DNA from: an uncultured Bacteroidota bacterium
GTDB lineage: Bacteria > Bacteroidota > Bacteroidia > Chitinophagales > Chitinophagaceae
Direction of reading: 5' to 3'
Length of the DNA stretch: 45,275 bases
NCBI GenBank assembly: GCA_903881585.1
Contig: CAIRTW010000248.1
Coordinates: forward strand, 1 to 45,275
How positions within the stretch are numbered: position 1 is the first letter of the stretch; each line of letters starts with the position of its first letter. Position numbers and translations under genes: made by a program. The notes beneath the pieces were generated by a model that was given only the letters and a program-made list of their open reading frames with translations, did not search any database and was not told the DNA's origin. Of this stretch, positions 1-7,919 are shown in pieces.

Positions 1-114
1 AACCGCGGATTAATGTCGATGGTAGGACGCCGCAAGCGCCTGCTTACTTACCTGAGCCACAACAACCTCGAGTCATATCGCGGACTGATAGAAAAGCTTG
101 GATTACGCAAATAA
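1..114 (+). CDS. rpsO: 30S ribosomal protein S15, C-terminal part
   Basis: The window opens inside this gene; 37 codons plus TAA remain. The visible part reads [18 protein letters not shown] and ends [14 protein letters not shown], the conserved S15 C-terminus that contacts 16S rRNA helices in the small-subunit central domain. The order rpsO then pnp is a widespread bacterial arrangement, which supports both calls. A strong hairpin terminator follows 17 bases after the stop, so pnp is probably also transcribed from its own promoter. The start codon lies outside the window. Confidence 0.95.
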   Translation, partial: NRGLMSMVGRRKRLLTYLSHNNLESYRGLIEKLGLRK

Positions 115-131
115 GCGAAGCCCACTGAGCC

Positions 132-164
132 ATTCCCAACTGTACCAGTTGGGAATTGTTTTTT
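132..164 (+). terminator. Rho-independent terminator after rpsO
   Basis: A perfect 10-bp stem (attcccaact at 132-141, agttgggaat at 147-156) with a 5-base loop is followed by a T-rich tail at 157-164. It separates rpsO from pnp. Confidence 0.9.
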
Positions 165-408
165 AGCAATTTACCGTGAAGCGTGAGTAGTGAGTTTTCG
201 CATGGGAGCGTAGTGTTCCCTGCCTGCCGGCAGGTTTGTGGAACTCTTTGTGCCCTTTGCGGTTAAAAACCTGATTACAATTCCCCGCTACACAGCCATC
301 CTGCAGCATCATCGAATCTGCATGATCCAAAAAACATTTTGATGAACCCCATGAGTTGCGGGGACGAAAAGCAACTATATTTTAACGCTGATTAAATAAC
401 ATGATGTT
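165..408. other. rpsO-pnp intergenic region with a short palindrome
   Basis: No gene is visible. The region holds the 12-bp palindrome cctgccggcagg at 223-234, which recurs at 4222 and in a variant form at 23784. A 7-of-8 match to the Bacteroidota -7 element (TATATTTT, 376-383) lies 25 bases before the pnp start and is a possible promoter. The remainder shows no recognisable signal. Confidence 0.5.
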
Positions 409-2766
409 ATGATTCCAAATCCAATTTCCGCCTCGCTGAAACTAGCTGATGGCCGCGAAATAACCATCGAAACGGGCAAGATGGCCCGCCAGGCCGATGG
501 TTCAGTTGTTGTCCGTATGGGCGACTGTATTATACTCGCTACCGTTGTAGCCACAAAAGAACCCAAACCCGGGCAGTCTTTCTTTCCATTGAGTGTTGAC
601 TACCAGGAAAAATTCGCTTCCGCAGGCCGCATCCCCGGCTCATTCTTCAAGCGCGAAGCACGCCTTAACGATTACGAAATACTTACTTCACGTCTTATAG
701 ACCGTGCATTGCGCCCGTTGTTCCCGGATGATTACCTGTGCGAAGTACAGGTGCTGGTATCCCTTATCTCTTCTGATGAGCATGTAATGCCCGATGCGCT
801 GGCATGTCTTGCAGCATCAGCAGCTCTTGCCGTATCAGACATTCCGATCCAGGAAGTGATCTCTGAGGTTCGTGTAGCACGCATAAACGGCGAGTACATA
901 GTGAACCCAAGCCGTGCCCAGCTAAAAGAAGCCGACATTAATATTATAGTAGCCTCTACCGATAAGAACATTATGATGGTGGAAGGTGAAGGCAAGGAGT
1001 TTGAAGAAGCCGGCCTTATCAAAGCTATCGAAGTAGGCCACGAAGCGATCCGTGCACAGATAAAGCTGCAGCACGAACTGCGTGAGAAAGCTGGCATCAC
1101 TGCCAAGCGCGACTACACAAAGCCGTACACCAACCCTGCGTTCGAAGCAACTGTTGCTGAATTTGGTACAAAACGCATTTACGATATTGCAAAGGGCGCT
1201 CTTGCCAAGCATGACCGTGGTGATGCCTTCAAGAAAGTAAAAGAAGATTTCAAAGCGCAGTTCAACGAAACTAATCCACTGCCTGCAGAAGACGCTGCAT
1301 TGATCGGCACTTACTTCCACGACCTGGAAAAGAAAGTGATCCGTGATATGATGCTGAACGAAAAAGTACGCCTCGATGGCCGTACACTTGAAGTGGTTCG
1401 TCCGCTGACTATGGAAGTTAACGCACTGCCTTCACCACACGGTTCTTCATTGTTTACCCGTGGCGAAACACAGTCGCTCACTTCAGTAACTTTTGGTACA
1501 TCAGAAGATGAGCTGCTGGCGGAGACCGCTGCAACATCCGATTATGTTTCCTTCTTCCTGCATTACAACTTCCCTCCATTTTCTACCGGCGAGGTGAAGA
1601 TGATGCGTGGCCAGAGCCGTCGCGAAGTAGGCCATGGCAATCTCGCTATGCGCTCGCTGAAGCAAATGATGCCTGCTGAATATCCTTACACAGTCCGCGT
1701 AGTATCTGATATCCTGGAGAGCAATGGTTCTTCATCAATGGCTACGGTGTGCGCAGGCTCACTGGCGCTGATGGATGCGGGTGTTCCTTTTGCTAAGCAC
1801 GTAAGCGGTGTGGCTATGGGCCTTATAGCCGATGGCGGCAAGTTTGCGGTACTTACCGACATACTGGGTGATGAAGATCACCTCGGTGATATGGACTTTA
1901 AAGTAACCGGTACCCGCGATGGTATCTGCGGTATCCAGATGGACATCAAGTGCGATGGCCTGAGCATGGAAATAATGATGCAGGCGCTGGAGCAGGCTAA
2001 ACGCGGCCGTCTTCACATACTTGATGCAATGTATAATTGCATACCAGAGGCACGTGCTGAGCTGAAACCACATGCACCACGCATAGAGCAGCTGAATATC
2101 GACCGTGAATTCATCGGTGCAGTGATCGGGCCAGGCGGTAAGATCATTCAGGAAATACAGCGCGAGACCGGCGCCAAGATCAATATTGAAGAAGTCGGCG
2201 ATCAGGGTATCATAAAGATATTCTCTGCAAATAAGGAAAGTATTGACAAGGCGCTTGCATGGATACGCAGCATCGTAGCTATACCAGAAATAGGCGCTAC
2301 TTACGAAGGTACTGTGAAGAGCATTATGCCTTTCGGTGCGTTCGTAGAGTTCATGCCCGGCAAGCAAGGTTTGCTCCATATCTCAGAAGTGAGCTGGAAG
2401 CGCCTCGACAGCCTCGATGGTGTGCTCAAGGAAGGCGACAAGGTGAAGATACAGCTGGTAGGTACAGACCCTAAGACCGGTAAGCTGCGCCTGAGCCGTA
2501 AAGTGCTTATGCCAAAACCAGACGGCTATGTAGAACCAGCCCCACGCGAAGGCGGAGACCGTGCTGATCGCGGCGACCGTGGCGACCGCCGTGGTGGTGG
2601 AGATCGTGACCGCAATCGTGGTGGTGGAGACCGCCCACGTGGTGGCCCACGCGAAGACCGCCCACGCCGCGAAAACAACGAAAACACTAACGAAAGCAAA
2701 CCACAGGCCTCCGAGCAGTCAGCACCACAGGTGACTGAAAGTGATGATGCTGATATGGCACTTTAA
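409..2766 (+). CDS. pnp: Polyribonucleotide nucleotidyltransferase (PNPase)
   Basis: PNPase is a phosphorolytic 3'-to-5' exoribonuclease that degrades mRNA and can add tails in reverse. At 785 aa it is somewhat longer than the usual 700-710. Two RNase PH-like domains (about 5-145 and 320-540) are joined by the helical linker, followed by a KH domain with GPGGKIIQEI (about 565-605) and an S1 domain (about 628-697, with PFGAFVEFMPGKQGLLHISE). The extra length is a C-terminal tail of about 80 residues rich in Arg, Gly and Asp (RGDRGDRRGGGDRDR-type repeats), ending in a Ser/Glu-rich segment, probably a disordered RNA-binding extension. The start at 409 gives the family N-terminus; ATG codons at 401 and 404 are out of frame or stop at once. 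Confidence 0.97.
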   Translation: MIPNPISASLKLADGREITIETGKMARQADGSVVVRMGDCIILATVVATKEPKPGQSFFPLSVDYQEKFASAGRIPGSFFKREARLNDYEILTSRLIDRALRPLFPDDYLCEVQVLVSLISSDEHVMPDALACLAASAALAVSDIPIQEVISEVRVARINGEYIVNPSRAQLKEADINIIVASTDKNIMMVEGEGKEFEEAGLIKAIEVGHEAIRAQIKLQHELREKAGITAKRDYTKPYTNPAFEATVAEFGTKRIYDIAKGALAKHDRGDAFKKVKEDFKAQFNETNPLPAEDAALIGTYFHDLEKKVIRDMMLNEKVRLDGRTLEVVRPLTMEVNALPSPHGSSLFTRGETQSLTSVTFGTSEDELLAETAATSDYVSFFLHYNFPPFSTGEVKMMRGQSRREVGHGNLAMRSLKQMMPAEYPYTVRVVSDILESNGSSSMATVCAGSLALMDAGVPFAKHVSGVAMGLIADGGKFAVLTDILGDEDHLGDMDFKVTGTRDGICGIQMDIKCDGLSMEIMMQALEQAKRGRLHILDAMYNCIPEARAELKPHAPRIEQLNIDREFIGAVIGPGGKIIQEIQRETGAKINIEEVGDQGIIKIFSANKESIDKALAWIRSIVAIPEIGATYEGTVKSIMPFGAFVEFMPGKQGLLHISEVSWKRLDSLDGVLKEGDKVKIQLVGTDPKTGKLRLSRKVLMPKPDGYVEPAPREGGDRADRGDRGDRRGGGDRDRNRGGGDRPRGGPREDRPRRENNENTNESKPQASEQSAPQVTESDDADMAL

Positions 2767-2790
2767 GATTGCTTTATTTGAATTGAATTG

Positions 2791-2823
2791 CAGCCCATCT
2801 GAAAGGATGGGCTGTATTAATTT
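2791..2823 (+). terminator. Terminator-like hairpin after pnp
   Basis: A perfect 9-bp stem (cagcccatc 2791-2799, gatgggctg 2806-2814) with a 6-base loop is followed by the AT-rich tail tattaattt. It lies 25 bases after the pnp stop. Confidence 0.75.
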
Positions 2824-2839
2824 GATGAACTAAATTTCT

Positions 2840-2847
2840 TAAATTTG
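2840..2847 (+). promoter_or_regulatory. -7 promoter element of the toxin-antitoxin pair
   Basis: TAAATTTG is a perfect match to the Bacteroidota TAnnTTTG element. It overlaps the in-frame GTG at 2847, so that codon would be upstream of the transcript; this favours the ATG at 2862 as the antitoxin start. Confidence 0.6.
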
Positions 2848-2861
2848 TGAAAAGCACGGTT

Positions 2862-3122
2862 ATGGATAGCATAGCATCAATAGACAAGAAAATTGCCAGT
2901 TATGTAGAGCAATTGAGCCTCAAACAAAAGAAAGCGGTTTTAAGTGTAGCTAAGGCATTTGCGGAAGAAGGAGCCGATGATGATATATGGGAAGATAAGG
3001 CTTTTGTAAAAGAACTGGATAGGAGAACAAAAGAGCTTGAAAGCGGTAAAGTGAAAGGATATTCTTGGGATGAAGTAAAAGCAATCACAAGGAAGTCGTT
3101 AGCTGAAATAAAAAGGAAATGA
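2862..3122 (+). CDS. Putative addiction-module antitoxin, upstream of a ParE-like toxin
   Basis: A small, charged, mostly helical protein of 86 aa (MDSIASIDKK to SLAEIKRK). Its length, Lys/Glu-rich C-terminus and position directly upstream of a ParE/RelE-type toxin fit a type II antitoxin. Such antitoxins bind the toxin through the C-terminal half and repress their own operon. It overlaps the toxin by 4 bases (ATGA at 3119-3122), which implies translational coupling. An in-frame GTG at 2847 would add five residues but overlaps the promoter element. The N-terminal half does not show an obvious ribbon-helix-helix or HTH to me, so the family assignment rests mainly on the gene pair. Confidence 0.75.
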   Translation: MDSIASIDKKIASYVEQLSLKQKKAVLSVAKAFAEEGADDDIWEDKAFVKELDRRTKELESGKVKGYSWDEVKAITRKSLAEIKRK

Positions 3123-3421
3123 TCTACTCTATCAATTTCCACCCTGAAGCACTTAGTGAATATAGGGCGGCAAGCATTTGGTATGAAGAGCAACAGGAAG
3201 GTTTAGGAATCCGTTTTGAAAAAACGATAGATAATAAGATCAGGCAAATATTACAGAATCCCTCTGCTTTCTCGAAAAATAAAAATTCATACCGGCAGGC
3301 TATTACGAGAACATTTCCATTTGCAATTGTTTACAGATTCAATTCCCGAAAACATGAGGTCTATGTTTCGGCAATATACCATACAAGCAGGAATCCAAGA
3401 GGTAAATATCGCAAGCCCTAA
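3119..3421 (+). CDS. RelE/ParE-type toxin
   Basis: At 100 aa this has the size and pattern of the ParE/RelE superfamily: an N-terminal strand and helix (YSINFHPEALSEYRAASIWYEEQQEGLG), a central conserved R-x-F-P-F-x-I-V-Y-R segment (ITRTFPFAIVYRF) and a final strand plus HTSRNPR. In the family, ParE members act on gyrase and RelE members cleave mRNA on the ribosome; the sequence does not show which applies. The start overlaps the antitoxin stop. The stop codon overlaps that of the convergent HAD gene (3418-3420), an unusually tight convergence with no terminator between them. Confidence 0.85.
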   Translation: MIYSINFHPEALSEYRAASIWYEEQQEGLGIRFEKTIDNKIRQILQNPSAFSKNKNSYRQAITRTFPFAIVYRFNSRKHEVYVSAIYHTSRNPRGKYRKP

Positions 3422-4116
3422 AATATCCCCATCAACTCCTCTAAATGCTTCACCTCATAAGTAGGCTTTCGGTTGTGCGGCACATTGTGAGGATTGTAGT
3501 AGGCAGTATCCCAGCCAGCATTTATAGCACCCAGTATGTCTATGTCTATCGCATCACCTATCATAATGCTGTGTTCGGCTTCGGCCTTTGATATGTTCAG
3601 TGCAAAGTCAAAGATGTCGCGGTGAGGCTTCATGCTGTTGCTCTTCTCAGAGGTGATGAGATGCGTGAAGTAGCGGGATATGCCGGAGTACTGCAGTTTC
3701 AGTCGCTGCGTGGTCTCAAAGCCATTGGTGATGAGGTGCATTTCATAGCGGCCCTTGCAGTGGTCCAGCAGTTCTTTGGCGTGTGGCACCAGCAGGGTTT
3801 GGGTAGGCAGTATCTCTATGTAGGCGGTGCTTATTTCGTGCGCCAGTGAGGTGTCGGGTATTTTAAAGTCCAGCAGCATGTGCCACATCCGCTTCCAGCG
3901 CAGCTCATCACGCTTTATAAAACCATTGCGGTAGCGCTCCCATAGCCGGTCGTTATGCACAATATAGACCTTAAACATCTCATCAAAATCCGGGATCCCG
4001 CGCTTATCAAGCTCGTATTCTCCATACAATTGCCGCATTGTGGCCTCTGAATTTTTGTCAAAATCCCAAAGTGTATGGTCCAGATCGAAGAAAAGATGCT
4101 TGTATGGTTTAGTCAT
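3418..4116 (-). CDS. HAD hydrolase, YjjG-type noncanonical pyrimidine nucleotidase
   Basis: A 232-aa haloacid-dehalogenase phosphatase. Motif I FFDLDHTLWDFD gives nucleophile Asp11 and Asp13; motif II is LITNGFE; the Lys motif lies in SEKSNSMKPHRDIF; motif III is MIGDAIDIDI. This layout with a helical cap between motifs I and II fits the YjjG subfamily, which dephosphorylates pyrimidine nucleoside monophosphates including non-canonical ones. I chose the ATG at 4116. The frame is open further upstream, to 4239, but that part reads through the heptamer repeat and the palindrome, giving an implausible N-terminus (MEPAGRQAGW). Confidence 0.9.
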   Translation of the reverse strand: MTKPYKHLFFDLDHTLWDFDKNSEATMRQLYGEYELDKRGIPDFDEMFKVYIVHNDRLWERYRNGFIKRDELRWKRMWHMLLDFKIPDTSLAHEISTAYIEILPTQTLLVPHAKELLDHCKGRYEMHLITNGFETTQRLKLQYSGISRYFTHLITSEKSNSMKPHRDIFDFALNISKAEAEHSIMIGDAIDIDILGAINAGWDTAYYNPHNVPHNRKPTYEVKHLEELMGIF

Positions 4117-4142
4117 AAGTCGTAAGTCATGAGTCGTAAGTC
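4111..4142. repeat. Degenerate heptanucleotide tandem repeat
   Basis: About four and a half copies of a 7-bp unit AGTC(G/A)T(A/G) run in tandem. The start codon of the HAD gene (4114-4116 on the minus strand) is inside the first unit, so copy-number change would alter its 5' end. Confidence 0.7.
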
Positions 4143-4221
4143 CGAGCGTGCAACACGTTAGCAAAGCTAATTCAAAAGCAAATCCGATAACAATCCAAAT
4201 TCCTAAAACCCAACCTGCCTG

Positions 4222-4263
4222 CCTGCCGGCAGGTTCCAAATTCCATCCCGATAGCTATCGGGA
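4222..4263. repeat. Two adjacent short palindromes (REP-like)
   Basis: The 12-bp palindrome cctgccggcagg (4222-4233) is followed 12 bases later by the 18-bp perfect palindrome tcccgatagctatcggga (4246-4263), which abuts the pspC stop codon. The same two elements occur side by side, in reverse order, at 23758-23795. The larger one can form a hairpin just after pspC. Confidence 0.85.
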
Positions 4264-4944
4264 CTATCTTTTCTTACTGAAAAAATCCTTCAGGTCGCGG
4301 CTCATCTGTTCGCCCCGGCGTTTCAGGTCCTGCAGCTCGGTCTCTACGTTGCGGCTGAATTCGTGAAAAGTGATCGGGTTGCCATTGTTCATATTGAACA
4401 GTTCTTCGCGGCTGCGTGCTACAGGTATCACCATCCAGGCTATTAGGTAAGCTATAAAGCCTACGCCAAACGTAAAGAATAGCGCAACCATTATTATGCG
4501 CACGATCACCGGGTCTATGTCGAAATAGTGCCCAACCCCGCTGCACACCCCACCTATTACTTTATCATACGGGTCACGCAGCAGGCGGTCGTGGGTATAT
4601 GGGTAGGGGCCCGATGGTCCTTTCCGGTTGTTGTATGTATAAGACGAGGAACCGGTATTCGACTGGCCGCCGGCGGTTGACGGGCCGTCATGCAGGTCGG
4701 CCGATGTGCCAAGGGTGTCTATCACCTTTTGCACATCTGCACGGTCTATGGCCGGAACCCCGCTTTGCAAACGTATGCTGAACAGCTCCGCGATCCTGTT
4801 TTCTATGTCCTCGATTATCTCTTTACCATCATCGCCGGTAAACTGACGGCCGAGGGTATTGATATATTCCTTTAAAATGATGTAGGCATCCTCTTCTATT
4901 GGCAGGATGCTGCCCGCAATGTTTATTTGAATGATACGCTGCAT
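4264..4944 (-). CDS. PspC domain-containing membrane protein
   Basis: At 226 aa. The N-terminal region (1-85, MQRIIQINIAGSILPIEEDA) is a conserved segment often seen in Bacteroidota PspC proteins; a Ser/Gly/Tyr-rich linker follows to about 115; the PspC domain runs from about 118 to 178 with RDPYDKVIGGVCSGVGHYF and one long hydrophobic segment (PVIVRIIMVALFFTFGVGFIAYLIAWMVIPVA). The C-terminus is a charged helix. PspC proteins are inner-membrane partners in envelope-stress signalling in enterobacteria; the role here is inferred. It lies 12 bases downstream of a PadR regulator, a common PadR-PspC operon in this phylum. Confidence 0.9.
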   Translation of the reverse strand: MQRIIQINIAGSILPIEEDAYIILKEYINTLGRQFTGDDGKEIIEDIENRIAELFSIRLQSGVPAIDRADVQKVIDTLGTSADLHDGPSTAGGQSNTGSSSYTYNNRKGPSGPYPYTHDRLLRDPYDKVIGGVCSGVGHYFDIDPVIVRIIMVALFFTFGVGFIAYLIAWMVIPVARSREELFNMNNGNPITFHEFSRNVETELQDLKRRGEQMSRDLKDFFSKKR

Positions 4945-4956
4945 ATGTGTGGTTTT

Positions 4957-5289
4957 TTATAATGAAACAGTTAAGTTGTTAACGGCATTGCTTAGTTCGT
5001 CCCAGGTTGTGCGGAGCTGTTCGTAAAAATTCACTCCCTCATTGGTCAGGCAATAATATTTCCTTGGAGGACCAGATAATGATTCTTCCCAGCGGTAGCT
5101 GAGAAAGCCTCCGTTCTTAAGCCGGGTAAGCAGCGGGTATAATGTGCCTTCCAGCACCACCAGCTTGGATCCCTTCAGCTGCTCCAGTATATCACTGGGG
5201 TAAGCCTCCTTTTGTCTCTGAATGATACCGAGGATACATAGTTCCAACAGCCCCTTCCTCATCTGCGATTCTGTGTTATCTATAGCCAT
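4957..5289 (-). CDS. PadR family transcriptional regulator
   Basis: A 110-aa winged-helix protein. The PadR fold is visible as MRKGLLELCILGIIQ (helix 1), AYPSDILEQL (helix 2), VVLEGTLYPLLTRLKNGGFLSYRW (recognition helix and wing) and PPRKYYCLTNEG (second wing strand). It has the short C-terminus of PadR subfamily 2. PadR proteins usually repress their own operon and the adjacent membrane protein gene. A perfect -7 element and an 11-bp inverted repeat lie just upstream, so autoregulation of padR-pspC is likely. Confidence 0.92.
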   Translation of the reverse strand: MAIDNTESQMRKGLLELCILGIIQRQKEAYPSDILEQLKGSKLVVLEGTLYPLLTRLKNGGFLSYRWEESLSGPPRKYYCLTNEGVNFYEQLRTTWDELSNAVNNLTVSL

Positions 5290-5306
5290 TTCCTACATTT
5301 CTAACA

Positions 5307-5314
5307 CAAAGGTA
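5307..5314 (-). promoter_or_regulatory. -7 promoter element of padR-pspC
   Basis: On the minus strand this reads TACCTTTG, a perfect TAnnTTTG, ending 17 bases before the padR start codon. Confidence 0.7.
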
Positions 5315-5324
5315 GGTAAAAAAA

Positions 5325-5347
5325 GGTATTATGCAATGCATAGTACC
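5325..5347. promoter_or_regulatory. Candidate PadR operator
   Basis: The arms ggtattatgca (5325-5335) and tgcatagtacc (5337-5347) around a central A match at 10 of 11 positions. The repeat lies 10 bp upstream of the -7 element, over the spacer and -33 region, where a bound dimer would block transcription. The link to PadR is inferred from position. Confidence 0.65.
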
Positions 5348-5361
5348 TTGTTAATGAAAAA

Positions 5362-5391
5362 ATAAAAAAAGCCCTTCGGAAACGAGGGGCT
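5362..5391 (-). terminator. Terminator after the lipoprotein gene
   Basis: A 9-bp stem with one G-U pair (5370-5378 with 5383-5391) and a 4-base loop; on the minus strand it is followed by a run of T residues. It ends transcription coming from the gene at 5489-6526, before the padR promoter. Confidence 0.8.
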
Positions 5392-5488
5392 AAGTTGATA
5401 GGTAATAGGTGTGGAAACGATAGGTTATAGGGTACTGGGTCTATAGTTAGGGCTTATAGGGCTTTTATTGAGCGTTAAAGACAGCGTT

Positions 5489-6526
5489 TTATAAATTGCT
5501 TAGTTGTGTTTTTATATAATCAAGGCTTACCATCGACATTTCGGCATACACAAACATATTGTCTCCTGTGTTTACCCCGGTTTCACTGTAATAGTAATAG
5601 CTGCCATTTTTATTTGTCGCCACTACAATATCCACAGGCATCCCTACTGGTATATAATAGCCCTTTGGCAGGTCGAAGGTATGGGTGGCGGCATTGTACT
5701 GGGTCATGTGGGCAGCAGCATTGATGGCGGGGAATACGATAAACACTTCCGTATTTGATTGATTAAATGAGGTATCCGGAACCATTACCCGCACATCTGT
5801 AAGCTGTGACGGAGAAGAATAAAAATAATCGCAGTTGATCCAGCTGAAATTCGCGCAGCTGTCAAATTGGTAGTAGGTCATGACAGCGCCATGGGTAGTT
5901 ATAGTATCAGGGCCTGTGCTGGTGATGACAATAACAAGGCTGGTATCTGTATTGGAAACTGTACCGGCAGCATAGGCGCCCGGCAGCAGGCTTCCCGGGG
6001 TTGCCCAACTAACTACCGAATCCGGTCTGCCGGCACTGCCATAAAGCAGTAACATTGGTTGTTTTGAAGGAGTTGCCTGCTTAAAACTTATACCGTATCT
6101 GTTCGCAAAGACCTCTTCTCCGTTCATTGTTGCAGTTATAAATACCTGGCCTCCGCTTGCGAGCAACCTGCCGTCTGCGGTAGTGGTGGCTACCCTGTTT
6201 GCTATCATATCTCCCACGGTATATATTTCCGTAAGCTGGATATTCACTATTCCTTTGGTCAGAATATTACCTACCTTATCCTTAAAGGAGTTGGGGTAAA
6301 AAGTCAGCCTTGTACCATTTATCCCATATACCGTCTGGCTAAATCCTGCTGTAACTGCCAGGTTCTGGGGCATTGTGCGCAACCCGGAGAAAAGCTGGTT
6401 CAGCTTTGTCTCATCATTATTTACCGGCATTACAACAGATGTATTATAACCCCCCTTGTAACAGGAGGTGGTAAACAGCGTTGCAAAAAGGCAAACCAAC
6501 AATAAGGATCTGTAAGCACGGTTCAT
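5489..6526 (-). CDS. Predicted lipoprotein of unknown function
   Basis: 345 aa. The N-terminus MNRAYRSLLLVCLFATLFTTSC is a lipoprotein signal peptide with lipobox TTSC, so the mature protein should be anchored to a membrane, probably the outer one. The rest lacks membrane segments and is rich in Thr, Val and Asn with regular beta pattern; a segment such as TTTADGRLLASGGQVFITATMNGEEV resembles beta-sandwich surface lipoproteins of this phylum. I cannot assign a function. An upstream ATG at 6544 would place six extra residues before the signal peptide; the ATG at 6526 gives a normal n-region. Confidence 0.8.
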   Translation of the reverse strand: MNRAYRSLLLVCLFATLFTTSCYKGGYNTSVVMPVNNDETKLNQLFSGLRTMPQNLAVTAGFSQTVYGINGTRLTFYPNSFKDKVGNILTKGIVNIQLTEIYTVGDMIANRVATTTADGRLLASGGQVFITATMNGEEVFANRYGISFKQATPSKQPMLLLYGSAGRPDSVVSWATPGSLLPGAYAAGTVSNTDTSLVIVITSTGPDTITTHGAVMTYYQFDSCANFSWINCDYFYSSPSQLTDVRVMVPDTSFNQSNTEVFIVFPAINAAAHMTQYNAATHTFDLPKGYYIPVGMPVDIVVATNKNGSYYYYSETGVNTGDNMFVYAEMSMVSLDYIKTQLSNL

Positions 6527-6691
6527 AAAAAAGCATCCATTCAACTATATAGACGTGAAGTTGAACGAAATTGTTAGACATAATAATAAAATATATTTGA
6601 ATGTCGCCAATTACTATTAATGGTATTATAATTTCATGGAAATGATTTATACTTTTAGCGAATAATCTTTTATTAAAAAAAACCCAACGAA

Positions 6692-7902
6692 ATGAAAAAA
6701 ACACTTACCCCCGCTACTCTTATTAAATGTACATTGAACGCTTTATTGATCGGGATGTTTAGCATTAGCGCCAGCGCCCAGGAGGATAGCACCTTTAAGG
6801 CCGGTGGCAAACTGTGGGGACTTGCGTACGGAGACATTGCTTACAAAGCAAAATCAGATTCGCTGAACCGCGGCGGCATGAACCAATATACCGGCATCAA
6901 ACAAGGTGAAAGCATTTTCCAGTTTCGCCGCATTTATCTCGGGTATGACTACGCGATCAGCAAAAGATTTTCGGCAGAGTTTCTTTTGGCAGCGGAAGAC
7001 AATGAAACCTCCAGCGCCCTGGCCGCTCCAGTAACATCGGGCGATCTGCTGGTGGATAGCAAACTGGCGATGTCCGTTAAACTGGCCAACATCAAATGGA
7101 AAAATATTTCCGTGGGTCAGACCTCACGATCGGGCAGTCATACACACCTGCCGCTGTGCTTACCTCTGAGGTGATATGGGATTATCGCTGCATAGAGCGC
7201 ACTGTATCAGATATACGCCGCACCCCCACCTATGATATGGGTGCGAGGCTTAACGGAACATTGTATAATGGCCATACAACTGAGGTAGGTTATAGCCTCA
7301 TGGTAGGCAACGGAACTTTGGCCAAGCCTGAGAATGATGCTTTTAAATGGCTGTACGGCGATGTTTATGCAAAGCTGCTGAATAAAAGGCTGGTGCTGGA
7401 CCTGTATGCAGATTATACAAAGCTGAACTGGACCGCTAACTGGCACCACGACCGAAGCATGATAAAAGGCATGATAGCATATACCGCACCTAAAATTACA
7501 GTAGGCGTAGAAGCATTTATGAACAGCATTATGAATGATGATATAGTAACCACGAAAACCGGCACCGATACTATTACCAATAAGGCCATGGCTATCTCTT
7601 TTTTTGCAAGGGGAAGGATATACAAAGACCTCGTAGGCTTCTTTATACGCTACGACAATTATAATCCATCTGGCAATAATAACAACAGTCTTTATACTAA
7701 GGACGCGCCGCTCACAGCCACTTATGACCCCAATACAAAGGAGCAGTTTTTTACCGCAGGCATTGACTACTCGCCCATCAGCAAAATACACATCATGCCC
7801 AATGTATGGTACAACGCCTACAATAATGTGGGGCCTGTGAATAATAACAACGGGTATGATCTTGTGTACCGGTTGTCGCTCTACTATGTGTATGGAAAAT
7901 AA
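6692..7902 (+). pseudogene. Outer-membrane porin with a -1 frameshift
   Basis: The first part (6692 to about 7108) starts with a signal peptide ending SASAQ and continues with beta-strand pattern (FQFRRIYLGYDYAISKRFSAEF). The second part continues in another frame to 7902 with DLTIGQSYTPAAVLTSE, RRTPTYDMGARLNGTLYN and a barrel-like C-terminus ending LSLYYVYGK. Together they form one porin of about 400 aa. Adding one T to the TTT run at 7107-7109 restores the join WKNIFRGSDLTIGQ. No classical slippery heptamer precedes the break, so it is a decayed gene or an assembly indel. A TPR protein follows after 17 bases, probably in the same operon. Confidence 0.8.
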
Positions 7903-7919
7903 GGGGGCCGGGCCATTCA

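Noticed and set aside
2847..2849. GTG at 2847 as the antitoxin start
   Set aside because: It overlaps a perfect -7 promoter element, so it would lie upstream of the transcript start.
7097..7112. Programmed -1 ribosomal frameshift in the porin
   Set aside because: No X-XXY-YYZ slippery heptamer or downstream pseudoknot is visible, and porins are not known to need frameshifting.
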